A stretch of DNA of 64,000 bases from CAZLRH01 sp964562015 (GCA_964562015.1 CAZLRH010000012.1:1-64000); one strand, 5' to 3'; positions 43,860-52,723 are shown, counted from the first letter of the stretch. Notes: a model not told the origin generated them from the sequence alone. A program made the numbers and translations.

Positions 43860-46247
43860 ATGTCCGCTTCCTTCCGAGCCCGGCTGGTGCGCAATTATCC
43901 CTTCATGGTGGTATTTGCGCTGGAATTGCTGCTGATGGTCTATTTGTGGTGGGAGCGGCGAGTGCCACCCGGCCATGACGCTTTTCAATATTTCGGTGTC
44001 CAGTATTATTTTCTGAACAACGCCGCTTTTGCGGGCGAAACGGCCCAATGGATGCCGTTCATGACGCAGGGGACGGTGGCCAACTGGTGGTTCTGCATGC
44101 AAAACGGGCTGGTCGAGGGCGCGCTCCTGGCGCTCGGGCCGTTGCTCGTGGCGGTGCGGGGGCTGAATTTCCTGCTCTTTTATGATGCAGGGATGTTTTT
44201 CGACCTGACCGTGCTGCTGTTGGGCGTGTGCCTGCTGGGCCGGCGCTACTATTCGTCCAAGCAGACCATTCTTTTTGTGGCCGTGACCATGCTCGGCTCC
44301 TCCATCTACTATACTCAGCCCTGGTATGGTCTGCATTATTTTTATGCGCTCCCGCTGATGCTTCATTTCCTGCACGGACTGCTGGAAACGGGGCGCTGGC
44401 GGTATTTTTTTCTCCTGGGTAACCTCTTCGTGGTGCAGTTGAACGGCTCCCTGCCGTATTTTTTGCCGATGCAGTCGCTGGCGCTATTTCTTTATGCGCT
44501 GTTTTACGTGGCCGTTTATGGACGCACGGCCCTCGGCCAAATCGAACGCCTGCTCCGGCGGTGGATATATGCGGTGCTCCCCGTGGCCGGAGTGGCCCTG
44601 TCGCTTTACATTTTGAATATGGCGCTGACCGAAGGCACGAAGGAAATCGTCAACTACAACGCGGGGCGCAATCTTAACGGCGAAGTGGTGTCCGTGAACG
44701 CCTTTTTGACCTATGGCGCGAATCCCAATATGCGCTGGCAGGAGCTGCTGACCCGGGTTTCGCCCTGCCTCGATTACCACCTTTATTTTGGTTATTTCGG
44801 CCTCGCGCTGGCGGCGCTCGGGTTCACGTTCAAGCCCAACCGCTTGTTTCTCGTGCTGGCCCTGACCACGCTCGTGCTGCTGCTCATCTCGCTGGCCACG
44901 CCGGTCGCCTCGCTGATGTTTTTTGCCTGGCCGAAAATGAATTTTTACCGGCATCTGAGCCTGGTCTCCAACCTGGTGCGATTTTTTCTTTGTTTGTTGG
45001 CGGGGTTTGGCTTTGAGCAACTGCTGATCAAGGACGGAGCCTGGCGCGGCCTCGGCGGCGTGGTGCGCTCGGTGATGGCCGCGACGACCCTCGGGGAGGT
45101 TGCGGTGGTCCTGGCGGCATTATCCTTTGACGCTTTGTCGGCGCGGCAATGGATTTGGGCGCAGATTACCGGACACCTGCCTTTGGCCAAATGGTTCATG
45201 CCGCCCGAGCACATGCAGCCGGTGCTGGTGGAGGCGGCGCTGTGGTCGGCGGCGGCGACACTCGTCTTTGGCTTGCTGGCCAGCCGCAAGCTTCCGCGTC
45301 CCTGGCTGGCGTGGGCCGTTATCGCGCTGCAAGCCGCCGACCTCTACACCTTCAAATTCGAGGAGGCGAATATCATGACGGTGCCGCTCACCCCGGAGCA
45401 ATATGCGGTGAATCGCATGGACGGCCTGCCGTATGCCCCGCGCCGCACCCCCATCGATTACGCCACGCAAGCGAAGGCCCGCTTGGTGCCGCAAATCGAT
45501 CTTCGTGTGGGCGCCGCCTATTGGTCCCTCGATACTTATTTACTCACTGATCCGCCCATCAACCCGGATCGTACCGACCACTGGCTCAAAGCTTACGACG
45601 ATTTTCTGCGGACCTATTCCGGGGAAACGATTCGCGATTTCTCCCGCCGGCCCATCGCCAAGGGGAATACAACCATCATTTTTGATTGGTCCGGTACGCC
45701 CGCCAAATTAGGCGGCGTGACCGAGGATAAAATCCAGTTTTTCACCACGGCCCATCAACCGGGTGACGACAAGGAAATCAGCCGGCTGATGCGCTCACCC
45801 GACTATAGGGGCGACCTTTTGTTTGTTTCGAAAAACGAAACCGCTCCCAGTCCTCCTCCGCCCGCCGAGGCCGCCCTCGATTTGGGCAAAAATGAGCGCG
45901 TGGCGCATGACCACCAGGTGCTGCAGTACGACGCCAATCATTTAAAAGTCGAAGTTGAGCAAGCGAAGGCCGGGGATTGGCTTTATTATGCGGATGTCTG
46001 GCATCCCTTCTGGAGCGTCTCCGTCAACGGCGCGCCGGCACCCTTGTACAAAGGGAGCCTGGCCTACAAGGCCGTACCGCTGCAGGCAGGAAAAAACGTC
46101 GTCACTTTCACCTTCGGTTCACCCCTGCTGGGCTGGTGCATGAAGATTTTGAATTTCAATGCCCTCTTCTGGGTGCTGTTCCTCGTTTATCTTTTCTACC
46201 GCGAGTGGACGACCAAGGAAGAAACGGCGCCAGTGCAGCCGACGTGA
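43860..46247 (+). CDS. YfhO-like polytopic membrane protein
   Basis: 795 residues. About twelve hydrophobic helices occupy residues 10-490. A periplasmic loop near the N-terminus contains PPGHDAFQYFGVQYYFLNNAAF, placing an acidic residue shortly after helix 1 as in GT-C-like YfhO proteins. The last 300 residues are mostly soluble, ending with a beta domain (GDWLYYADVWHPFWSVSVNGAPAPLYKGSLAYKAV) and one final helix. YfhO-type proteins are linked to sugar modification of wall polymers in Firmicutes; here the role is unknown. Start: ATG 43860. Confidence 0.78.
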   Translation: MSASFRARLVRNYPFMVVFALELLLMVYLWWERRVPPGHDAFQYFGVQYYFLNNAAFAGETAQWMPFMTQGTVANWWFCMQNGLVEGALLALGPLLVAVRGLNFLLFYDAGMFFDLTVLLLGVCLLGRRYYSSKQTILFVAVTMLGSSIYYTQPWYGLHYFYALPLMLHFLHGLLETGRWRYFFLLGNLFVVQLNGSLPYFLPMQSLALFLYALFYVAVYGRTALGQIERLLRRWIYAVLPVAGVALSLYILNMALTEGTKEIVNYNAGRNLNGEVVSVNAFLTYGANPNMRWQELLTRVSPCLDYHLYFGYFGLALAALGFTFKPNRLFLVLALTTLVLLLISLATPVASLMFFAWPKMNFYRHLSLVSNLVRFFLCLLAGFGFEQLLIKDGAWRGLGGVVRSVMAATTLGEVAVVLAALSFDALSARQWIWAQITGHLPLAKWFMPPEHMQPVLVEAALWSAAATLVFGLLASRKLPRPWLAWAVIALQAADLYTFKFEEANIMTVPLTPEQYAVNRMDGLPYAPRRTPIDYATQAKARLVPQIDLRVGAAYWSLDTYLLTDPPINPDRTDHWLKAYDDFLRTYSGETIRDFSRRPIAKGNTTIIFDWSGTPAKLGGVTEDKIQFFTTAHQPGDDKEISRLMRSPDYRGDLLFVSKNETAPSPPPPAEAALDLGKNERVAHDHQVLQYDANHLKVEVEQAKAGDWLYYADVWHPFWSVSVNGAPAPLYKGSLAYKAVPLQAGKNVVTFTFGSPLLGWCMKILNFNALFWVLFLVYLFYREWTTKEETAPVQPT

Positions 46248-46298
46248 CCAGAAATTGGCAGAAGTGAGGCCGTAGGGTCATTGTCGAAGCGATGCCGA

Positions 46299-46679
46299 TC
46301 AGGTGCTGCCTTTCACCAAGCCCGCAAATACGACCCGTTGAGACCACAAAACCATCAGGGCCAGCACCGAAACGACGAGGGCCATCGGCAGTCCGGCCGG
46401 ATCCAGCAAAAGGTGGAACAGCAGGATGTTGACGATGACCGGCCCCAGCAGCGTCAAGCCCAGCGCCACCTTGCGGCCAATAAGTAACAGCGCGCCGCCC
46501 GCCACCTGCAAAGCGCCGACGACATAAAGGTAATGGCTGACGAAGAGCGCCATCATGAAATCTCTGGCCGGGCCTTCCGGCGGAGGCGGCAGGGGGATGA
46601 AGTTTAAGAACAGGTTCAGTCCGAAGACGACGAAGATCAGCCCGAGCAGGCTGCGGGCGATGAGGATTACGATTTTCAT
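46299..46679 (-). CDS. DoxX-family membrane protein
   Basis: 126 residues with four helices: LIFVVFGLNLFLNFIPLPPPPEG begins the DoxX region, LYVVGALQVAGGALLLIGRKVALGLTLLGPVIVNILLFHLLLDPAGLP continues it. DoxX proteins are small inner-membrane redox-associated proteins; several pair with thiol or quinone systems. It follows the azoreductase by 49 bases on the same strand, so the two probably form an operon read away from the divergent LysR gene. Confidence 0.85.
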   Translation of the reverse strand: MKIVILIARSLLGLIFVVFGLNLFLNFIPLPPPPEGPARDFMMALFVSHYLYVVGALQVAGGALLLIGRKVALGLTLLGPVIVNILLFHLLLDPAGLPMALVVSVLALMVLWSQRVVFAGLVKGST

Positions 46680-46728
46680 ATTTTTTCTTTTTTAGTTTTT
46701 CGAGGCCGAGTTTTTTATTGATCAAGTT

Positions 46729-47349
46729 TTAGGCAACCTGGGCCAGAATTTGTCTCGAGCGCGCACTGGCGGCGGCGAGTGCTTTCTCCGGGCCAATGGC
46801 ACTCATGGCCACGCCTTCCACATGCACGGCGCTGACGTCCGTCATGCCCAGGAACTGGAAAACCGCCTGGAGATATGACCCGGCAAAATCGAAGGCCTTC
46901 ATGGGCCCGTCCGAATACACGCCCCCGCTGGCCAGCACGAGAATGGCGCGTTTGCCCGTGAGCAGGCCTTGCGGACCGTTGGGCCCGTAAGCGAATGTCC
47001 GTCCGGCGCGCGCGATGTGGTCAATCCACGCCTTGAGCGTCGAGGGCACGCCGAAATTGTGCATGGAAACGGCGACGACAATCGTGTCGGCAGCGAGAAG
47101 TTCGTCGATCAAGGCGTCGGACAAGGCCAGGGCGGTGGCCTGTTCCGGCGCGCGCTGTGCTGGCGGAACATACAGGCCGGAGACAAAGGCCGGTCCGACG
47201 TGCGGCGGCGGATTTTTAGCCAGGTCGCGGACCACGAGCTGTGCGCCCGGATGGTGCTGCTGGATTTCGTGCACCATGGAACGGGCGGCCTGATGCGAGT
47301 AGGAATCGCTTCCGCGCGGGCTGCTTTCAATGAGTAGGATGTTTTTCAT
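46729..47349 (-). CDS. azoR: FMN-dependent NADH-azoreductase
   Basis: 206 residues. The flavodoxin-like start MKNILLIESSPRGSDSYSHQ contains the phosphate-binding SPRG; VVAVSMHNFGVPSTLKAWIDHIARAGRTFAYGPNGPQGLL is the typical middle, with GGVYSDGPM. AzoR is a homodimeric quinone and azo-dye reductase that uses NADH and FMN and is often linked to quinone stress. It is divergent from a LysR regulator 121 bases away that probably controls it, and co-directional with a DoxX gene. Confidence 0.93.
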   Translation of the reverse strand: MKNILLIESSPRGSDSYSHQAARSMVHEIQQHHPGAQLVVRDLAKNPPPHVGPAFVSGLYVPPAQRAPEQATALALSDALIDELLAADTIVVAVSMHNFGVPSTLKAWIDHIARAGRTFAYGPNGPQGLLTGKRAILVLASGGVYSDGPMKAFDFAGSYLQAVFQFLGMTDVSAVHVEGVAMSAIGPEKALAAASARSRQILAQVA

Positions 47350-47432
47350 GACGGGCCTTTCGTTGGGCCAGGTTATTTTGACCACGGGTGCATCTTACCG
47401 CCGATTCCTTCACCGGCCTAATACCATGTTCC

Positions 47433-47460
47433 TTGCACAGTCATGCCTTTTCGGCATAAT
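47433..47460 (+). promoter_or_regulatory. Promoter-like hexamers overlapping a LysR-type T-N11-A palindrome
   Basis: TTGCAC (47433-47438), 16-base spacer, CATAAT (47455-47460) could be -35 and -10. ATGCC-TTTTC-GGCAT (47443-47457) is a perfect palindrome with the T-N11-A spacing used by LysR regulators. If this promoter drives the LysR gene at 47471, the transcript would be nearly leaderless. Confidence 0.5.
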
Positions 47461-47470
47461 GGCCGCCGCC

Positions 47471-48367
47471 ATGGAACTCCGGCACCTCCGCTATTTCCTC
47501 GCCGTGGGCGAAGCGTTGAGCTTCACCAAGGCGGCGGCGCACTTGCGCGTGGCGCAGCCCGCGCTGAGCCGGCAAGTGCAGGATTTGGAGGAGGAAATCG
47601 GCGTGGATTTGTTCAAGCGCAGCCCGCGCGGCGTCACCCTCACCGCCGAGGGAAAATTGTTTCTCAGCCGGTCGCGCGACCTGTTGAAACAGGCGGATGA
47701 CGCCGTGGAGCAAGTTCGCGCGCTCGCCCGGGGGCATTACGGCGAGTTGCAGGTCGGCTATGCGGCTTCCCCCACGGTCGAGCTGCTGCCGCCCGCGCTG
47801 GCGGTGTTTCAGAAGGCGTTTCCCCACGTCAATGTGCGGCTTCATGATGGCTCGCGGCGCGACCTGATCGAAGGACTGCAAAGTGGCGTGTTGCAGCTCG
47901 CGCTCATGCCCAAAGCCGTGGTCGAAGGCATTGAATTTGAAACTTTGCGCGCCTATCCGTTTTGCGTGGCCTTCGCCCCGGGCCATCCTTTTGGAAAATT
48001 GAAGTCCGTGCCCCTCGAAAAAATGGCGACCGAACCGCTGGTCGGTTTTGTCCGCCGGGATTACCCGGATTATTATTCTCTGCTGAATGGCCTTTTTCGT
48101 CCCCTGGGCCTCAAGCCGCGCATCGCGGTGGAATGCGACGGCGCCAGTTCTCTGATTACCGCGGTTGCATCCGGCCGGGGCGTGGCGCTGGCCATGTCCG
48201 TTTTTAAGATCGTGAGTGGAAAGCGGCTGGCTTATCGCCCGTTGGCGGGAATAAACGAAACGATTCCGGTCGGCATCGCCCGGGCGCAGGGCGGCGATGT
48301 CACGCCTGCGGGCGAGAAGTTTTGCGAAATTTTGCGCAAGGTGTCGGCCAGGGCCGGCGGCGGGTAG
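47471..48367 (+). CDS. LysR-family transcriptional regulator
   Basis: 298 residues. The N-terminal winged helix-turn-helix reads MELRHLRYFLAVGEALSFTKAAAHLRVAQPALSRQVQDLEEEIGVDLFKRS, a textbook LTTR. The effector domain (about 90-290) includes LQVGYAASPTVELLPPALAVFQKAFP. It is divergent from azoR-doxX, so those genes are its likely targets; the effector is probably an electrophile or quinone, by analogy only. ATG 47471 is used; one at 47459 adds four residues. Confidence 0.93.
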   Translation: MELRHLRYFLAVGEALSFTKAAAHLRVAQPALSRQVQDLEEEIGVDLFKRSPRGVTLTAEGKLFLSRSRDLLKQADDAVEQVRALARGHYGELQVGYAASPTVELLPPALAVFQKAFPHVNVRLHDGSRRDLIEGLQSGVLQLALMPKAVVEGIEFETLRAYPFCVAFAPGHPFGKLKSVPLEKMATEPLVGFVRRDYPDYYSLLNGLFRPLGLKPRIAVECDGASSLITAVASGRGVALAMSVFKIVSGKRLAYRPLAGINETIPVGIARAQGGDVTPAGEKFCEILRKVSARAGGG

Positions 48368-48392
48368 TGGTACAGTTTGGCCAGATGCCTTG

Positions 48393-48474
48393 TTTTCGTA
48401 GCGCGGTGCTTTAGCCCGCGCTCTGGCTTTTTTGGATAATCCAAATGCGCGGGCTAAAGCGCCGCGCTACGAAA
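48393..48474. repeat. REP family A copy 3
   Basis: Nearly identical to the copy beside the RAYT gene (36371-36453), including the loop segment TTGGATAATCCAAAT. The right arm has one mismatch (CACC becomes CGCC). It lies in the spacer between the LysR and papain-like genes, 12 kb from the transposase. The rest of that 346-base spacer shows no gene. Confidence 0.9.
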
Positions 48475-48713
48475 GCGGAGTCGGTGGTTTTCTAAATGTA
48501 CCAGTACCCCGCGGCGGGGCCAAGGCCGCAACGTGAGCCGCGCCCTACTGCGGGTAATGGCTTTTTTGGCCCAACCGGGAAACGTATCGCTCTCGATTCT
48601 TGGCGAACCCTCAATTGCTCAAAACGCGCGACGAACTTGTTTCATTTCTCCCCTTGCACGGATGGATTTTTTTCTTAATTTCCTCGTGCCAAAGCCCAAC
48701 CGCTTCACTTTTC

Positions 48714-50414
48714 ATGAATTTCTCGCGTCGTTGGATGATATTTCTTGGCCTGTCGTTGTGGGCCGGAGCCGGCAGTCTTTTCGCCCAGGGTCTTCCGGCC
48801 GCTTATGATCTGCGCTCCGTTTTGGACGGGGGCAATACGGTGAGCTGGGTGCCCGATATTCAGGACCAGGGGTATTTTGGCGACTGCTGGACCTTCGCCT
48901 CCGCGACGGCCATGGATAGCAATCTGCTGATGAACGGCCTCTTTGGCCCGGTTCCGGCCACGCCGCCGACGATTCAGATTTCCTCGTGGGCGCTTTCCAC
49001 GGGCAACGGCGTTCCGGAGTCTCTCATCGGCCCGAATTATGGCGGCGATGGGATTCACACGTGGGGAGGCTTTGAATATCAGGCGCTGGCCTATGTCACG
49101 CGCGGGCAGGGGGCCTGGGCCATCCCGAACGTCACGGGCAACAGCACTACTCAGATCACCGTGATGGGTGGAGGGCCCGTCTTTGACTCCGCGCCGGTCA
49201 CTCCCGCCAATTCCTTTCCGGCGGTCTTTCAAAATTCCACCCCGGCGAATATCGCCAACCTGATTCCTCCGGCCAATCAGACGCCGGTTTTTCAGACCCG
49301 CAGCGTCACGATGTTGGATCAGGGCTTTAGCAACAACGTGCCTTTGCCGGCCCCGATCACCCCCGGAGGCAGTACTTATAATTTCAACCTGGGCGCGGCC
49401 GATCCCCAAGTCGCCGCGGTCAAACAGGCGATCACCACTTTCGGCGCGGTCGCGACCGGGATGAATGCCAATAGCTACAATTTTTTCAACTACGTGAGCA
49501 ACGGCAACGGCACCTACACCGTCAATTATTTCAACCCCAGCAAGAATCCCAACACGACCGATCACGAAGTCACGATCATCGGCTGGAACGATTCCTATCA
49601 AATGACCGATCCCTCCACTAACATCACTTATACGGGGGCTTGGTTGGTGCAGAATAGCTGGGGAAAAAACCAGTGGGGCGGGACTGACCATCCTAATAAC
49701 GGCACGTTCTGGGCGCCTTATGACGATGCGGCCATCGGGCGGGAGGCCGTGGCCGCTTTCCAGATGGGGTCCGTGTCGCCTTATAGCCAGACCGTGCTCC
49801 AGAACGAACTGGGGCCGCTGGGCTATGCGAACAATTTCATCGATGGCTCGGGGATTTTGGGCATGGCCCAACTCTCGGCCCGTAAAGTCGCCGGCATTCT
49901 CACCTCGACCCAGACCGGCTCCCTCGCGGCCCTGGGCCTCGCCACACAGGTCGGCGGCGTGTCGGTGCAAATATCCCTCTACTCGAATTGGATTAACGGC
50001 AGCGGCACCCTGCTGGAACAACAGACGGCGACCCTGGATGGCGTAGGATATGACTTGATCGACCTTGATACCCTGCTGCCGATCACCCTGGGCGAGCAAA
50101 TTACCGTGGTGCTAGACTATGGTCAGAGCCAGGCCGCGCCCGTCGTGATTGGAGGCGATGGGTTGTCCGGTTACCTGACGGTGACCAACGGCCTTTCCTA
50201 TTATTACGACGGTTCCGCCTGGCAGGACATGGCGAACCTGCCGTTCGAAGCTTTTTCGGGTTATGGTCCCGATGCCCAGGGCGGCGTCCTTTTCCTCAAG
50301 GGTATTATGGCCGTTCCGGAGCCCTCCACGACCGCTTGGCTGATTGCGGCGGGCGGGCTGTTGGCGGTCGCGGCCCGCCGCCGCCGTCGCCCGCTGAGGG
50401 CGGGCGAAAGTTAG
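48714..50414 (+). CDS. Papain-family (C1) protease with PEP-CTERM anchor
   Basis: 566 residues. A signal peptide (about 1-24, ends LFAQG) is followed by a C1 peptidase domain: Cys58 in QGYFGDCWTF, His284 in TDHEVTIIGWND, Asn314 in LVQNSWGKNQWG, all three catalytic residues present in order. About 225 residues separate Cys from His, more than in papain, so the domain has insertions. A beta-rich region follows, and the C-terminus is a PEP-CTERM sorting tail (VPEPSTTAWLIAAGG plus helix and RRRRR). It is exported and probably processed by an exosortase, which is not in this window. Start: ATG 48714. Confidence 0.88.
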   Translation: MNFSRRWMIFLGLSLWAGAGSLFAQGLPAAYDLRSVLDGGNTVSWVPDIQDQGYFGDCWTFASATAMDSNLLMNGLFGPVPATPPTIQISSWALSTGNGVPESLIGPNYGGDGIHTWGGFEYQALAYVTRGQGAWAIPNVTGNSTTQITVMGGGPVFDSAPVTPANSFPAVFQNSTPANIANLIPPANQTPVFQTRSVTMLDQGFSNNVPLPAPITPGGSTYNFNLGAADPQVAAVKQAITTFGAVATGMNANSYNFFNYVSNGNGTYTVNYFNPSKNPNTTDHEVTIIGWNDSYQMTDPSTNITYTGAWLVQNSWGKNQWGGTDHPNNGTFWAPYDDAAIGREAVAAFQMGSVSPYSQTVLQNELGPLGYANNFIDGSGILGMAQLSARKVAGILTSTQTGSLAALGLATQVGGVSVQISLYSNWINGSGTLLEQQTATLDGVGYDLIDLDTLLPITLGEQITVVLDYGQSQAAPVVIGGDGLSGYLTVTNGLSYYYDGSAWQDMANLPFEAFSGYGPDAQGGVLFLKGIMAVPEPSTTAWLIAAGGLLAVAARRRRRPLRAGES

Positions 50415-50441
50415 GCTCAGATTTAAAACTCAATAACGAGC

Positions 50442-50538
50442 GGCGCGGTGAGGGCACCGCGCCCTACCCAACCACCAAGGCGTACTGAAGTGAGCGGGCC
50501 GCCTGTTCACTGGTAGGGCGCGCTGCCCTCAACGCGCC
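50442..50538. repeat. Inverted pair of family B palindromes
   Basis: GGCGCGGTG-AGGG-CACCGCGCC at 50442-50463 and, in opposite sense, GGCGCGCTG-CCCT-CAACGCGCC at 50517-50538 (one mismatch). They lie between the protease and rplS, whose 283-base spacer has no gene. Confidence 0.82.
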
Positions 50539-50697
50539 GCAAAAGATTGGTTTAATACACGTTGGAGACAACTCTAGCCCTGCTTTTACCAGCACCCTTG
50601 GTTCAATCACCAAGTGCAAGGGGCAAAAGGCAGCGCAGCCACCGTGCGACGAGCGCGCCTCGGTTCCTGACGATGCCTTTCGCCCATCCGCCGACAC

Positions 50698-51120
50698 TTA
50701 CTTAGTCGCGGTGGCGGCCACGGGAGCGGCGTCGGGCGCGCTGCTGGCGTCGATGGCGCCGGCGGCTTCGAGCAGGCGGCGTTCCTTGACGGTCGTGGCC
50801 TGTTTGCCGATGCGCTTGCGCAGGTAGTAGAGGCGCGCCTTCTGCGTGACGGCATCGCGCTCCACCTCGACCTTGGCGATGTTCGGCGAATGCACCGGGA
50901 ACACGCGCTCCACGCCCTCGCCGTACGAAATGCGGCGGACCGTGAAGGTCTCGTGCGCGGCGCGGCCTTTGCGGGCAATGACAATGCCGCTAAAGATCTG
51001 CACGCGTTCCTTGTCGCCCTCGCGAACCTTGGTATGGACACGGACGCCGTCGCCAACTTTGAATTTGGCGCGATCCGTTTGCATTTGCGAGCGGTTGATT
51101 TCAGCGATGACAGGCTTCAT
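50698..51120 (-). CDS. rplS: 50S ribosomal protein L19
   Basis: 140 residues from ATG 51120. The L19 core is complete: FKVGDGVRVHTKVREGDKERVQIFSGIVIARKGRAAHETFTVRRISYGEGVERVFPVHSPNIAKVEVER, KARLYYLRKRIGK. L19 sits at the 30S-50S interface. It is about 25 residues longer than E. coli L19 because of an Ala/Pro-rich C-terminal tail (SAPDAAPVAATATK). It follows trmD by 31 bases as the last gene of rpsP-trmD-rplS. Confidence 0.96.
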   Translation of the reverse strand: MKPVIAEINRSQMQTDRAKFKVGDGVRVHTKVREGDKERVQIFSGIVIARKGRAAHETFTVRRISYGEGVERVFPVHSPNIAKVEVERDAVTQKARLYYLRKRIGKQATTVKERRLLEAAGAIDASSAPDAAPVAATATK

Positions 51121-51151
51121 GACGAAAAGTCTTTCAGTTAAACGAGGCGGT

Positions 51152-51865
51152 TTACGGTTGGGTCGGCGGGGGCGTGGGCGCGGGGCGGGCCAGCAGGTCG
51201 GGTCGGCGGGTGCGGGTTTTCGCGGTTTGCTGTTCGAGCCGCCATTGGGCGATGGCCTCATGGTGGCCGGACAACAAAACCTCGGGAACTCGCCGCCCAC
51301 GGAACTCCACGGGCCGCGTGTATTGAGGAAAACCGAGCAAAGTGCCGTGAAAGGAGTCTTGGGTCAAGGACAATTCCTCGCCGAGCACGCCAGGAATCTG
51401 CCGGGCCACGCAATCGATTAAAACCGCCGCGGGCAGGGTGCCGTTGGTCAGCACATAATCGCCAATGGAAATTTCCCGGTGCACCAGCAAGTCGCGCACT
51501 CGCTGGTCCAGCCCTTCATAATGCCCGCTGATGAGGACGAGGTGGCTCTTCCCGGCCAGTTCGCGCGCCAGTGGGGTGGAGAGCGTTTCGCCATCCGGGC
51601 ACAAGTAAATCACCGTGCAGCCGGGCGTCGATACCGCCTCGATGGCCGCGGCCATCGGCTCGGGCTTGAGCACCATGCCTGCGCCGCCGCCAAAAGGCCG
51701 GTCGTCGGTGACGTGGTGCTTGTCCGTCGCCCAATCGCGCAGATTGTGCACCCGGATTTCGAGCAGCCCCTGCTCGCGGGCGCGGCCAAGAATGCTTTCA
51801 GACAAAAATCCGTCCACCATGCCCGGAAACAGCGTCAGCAAGTCAATGGTCAGCCGCGCGCTCAT
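51152..51865 (-). CDS. trmD: tRNA (guanine-N1)-methyltransferase
   Basis: 237 residues from ATG 51865. Conserved segments: LTLFPGMVDGFLSESILGRA, DDRPFGGGAGMVLKPEP, and the trefoil-knot SAM region YLCPDGE, LISGHYEGLDQRV, SIGDYVLTNGTLPAAVLID. TrmD makes m1G37 next to the anticodon and prevents +1 frameshifting; a tRNA-Pro with G36-G37 lies under 1 kb away. A half palindrome of REP family A occupies the trmD-rpsP gap, where rimM is normally found. Confidence 0.96.
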   Translation of the reverse strand: MSARLTIDLLTLFPGMVDGFLSESILGRAREQGLLEIRVHNLRDWATDKHHVTDDRPFGGGAGMVLKPEPMAAAIEAVSTPGCTVIYLCPDGETLSTPLARELAGKSHLVLISGHYEGLDQRVRDLLVHREISIGDYVLTNGTLPAAVLIDCVARQIPGVLGEELSLTQDSFHGTLLGFPQYTRPVEFRGRRVPEVLLSGHHEAIAQWRLEQQTAKTRTRRPDLLARPAPTPPPTQP

Positions 51866-51919
51866 GACGGGAAATTTTCCTAAAATTCCAGGCGGAAACG
51901 TGAAGTGCGAACCTCCGGG

Positions 51920-51948
51920 GCGCGGGCTAAAGCACCGCGCTGCGAAAA
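51920..51948. repeat. REP family A, half element (copy 4)
   Basis: One arm only: GCGCGGGCTAAAGCACCGCG then CTGCGAAAA, one base different from the 36425-36453 arm. It is placed in the 123-base gap between trmD and rpsP. Confidence 0.8.
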
Positions 51949-51988
51949 CCAAGGCAAAATCTCCACCTCTCCGAGCGGGCCCGATGAT

Positions 51989-52288
51989 CTACGCCTGAGC
52001 GACCGGGGCAGCGGCTTCCGTGACCACGGCGGCGGGCGGCGGATCCTTGCGGGCCAGCTTGATCATTGACCAGGCGGTGTCCGACGGCTTGGCGCCGATC
52101 TTGAGCCAGTAGTCAATGCGCGGCAAATTCATCTTGTACGGCGAATCCTTGCCACCGGGGCGCGGATTGTAGGTGCCGAGGATCTCGACAAACCGGCCAT
52201 CTCGGCGCGCGGCTTTTTCACAGACGACGAGGCGGAAGAACGGCTGCCCTTTGGCGCCGTGGCGTTGCATGCGGATGGTCAGGGCCAT
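51989..52288 (-). CDS. rpsP: 30S ribosomal protein S16
   Basis: 99 residues: LTIRMQRHGAKGQPFFRLVVCEKAARRDGRFVEILGTYNPR then RIDYWLKIGAKPSDTAWSMIKLAR, the S16 core. The C-terminus has an Ala/Pro/Val-rich tail. S16 is needed for 30S assembly. It heads the rpsP-trmD-rplS unit. The 435-base spacer upstream contains an 11-bp tandem repeat and a tRNA gene on the other strand. Confidence 0.96.
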   Translation of the reverse strand: MALTIRMQRHGAKGQPFFRLVVCEKAARRDGRFVEILGTYNPRPGGKDSPYKMNLPRIDYWLKIGAKPSDTAWSMIKLARKDPPPAAVVTEAAAPVAQA

Positions 52289-52513
52289 GAGAAAAGGAGT
52301 GAGGCGCCGGGTTCGACGCAGTGGGAAAACGGGTAAAAAAAGCGGGTTGGAGGCCGGCTGTCAACGTTTTTAGCAAAACCAGGCCAAAGGATGTTCGTGC
52401 GCTACCGGCCTAGCTCAGCGGAAACAACCATGCTCAAGTCCGGCGCAATCGTTGTCTTGGTACTACCTCGGCGTGGTGTAAACGTTGTAAGGGTGTGGTG
52501 TAGGCATTGTACA

Positions 52514-52555
52514 GGCGTGGTTAAGGCGTGGTTAAGGCGTGGTTAAGGCGTGGTG
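52514..52555. repeat. 11-bp tandem repeat, about 3.7 copies
   Basis: The unit GGCGTGGTTAA is repeated exactly three times (52514-52546) with a partial fourth copy, and degenerate cousins just before it (GCGTGGTGTAAACGTTGTAA, about 52471). It lies in the rpsP-tRNA spacer (52289-52723), which contains no gene. Confidence 0.85.
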
Positions 52556-52723
52556 TTCGGGGGACCCCATTCGCAGTTGGGCGAAAGTCGACTTTTATCC
52601 TTGCTGCCGGCCGGCGGACGGGTAATGTCAACCCTTCCTCTGCGTCCAGTCGGGCGAGCTGGCCAACCTCGGGTTGGCGGGCGGGCCGGGCGGGGCGTGA
52701 TAGTGGTCGGATAGAAGGTATTT

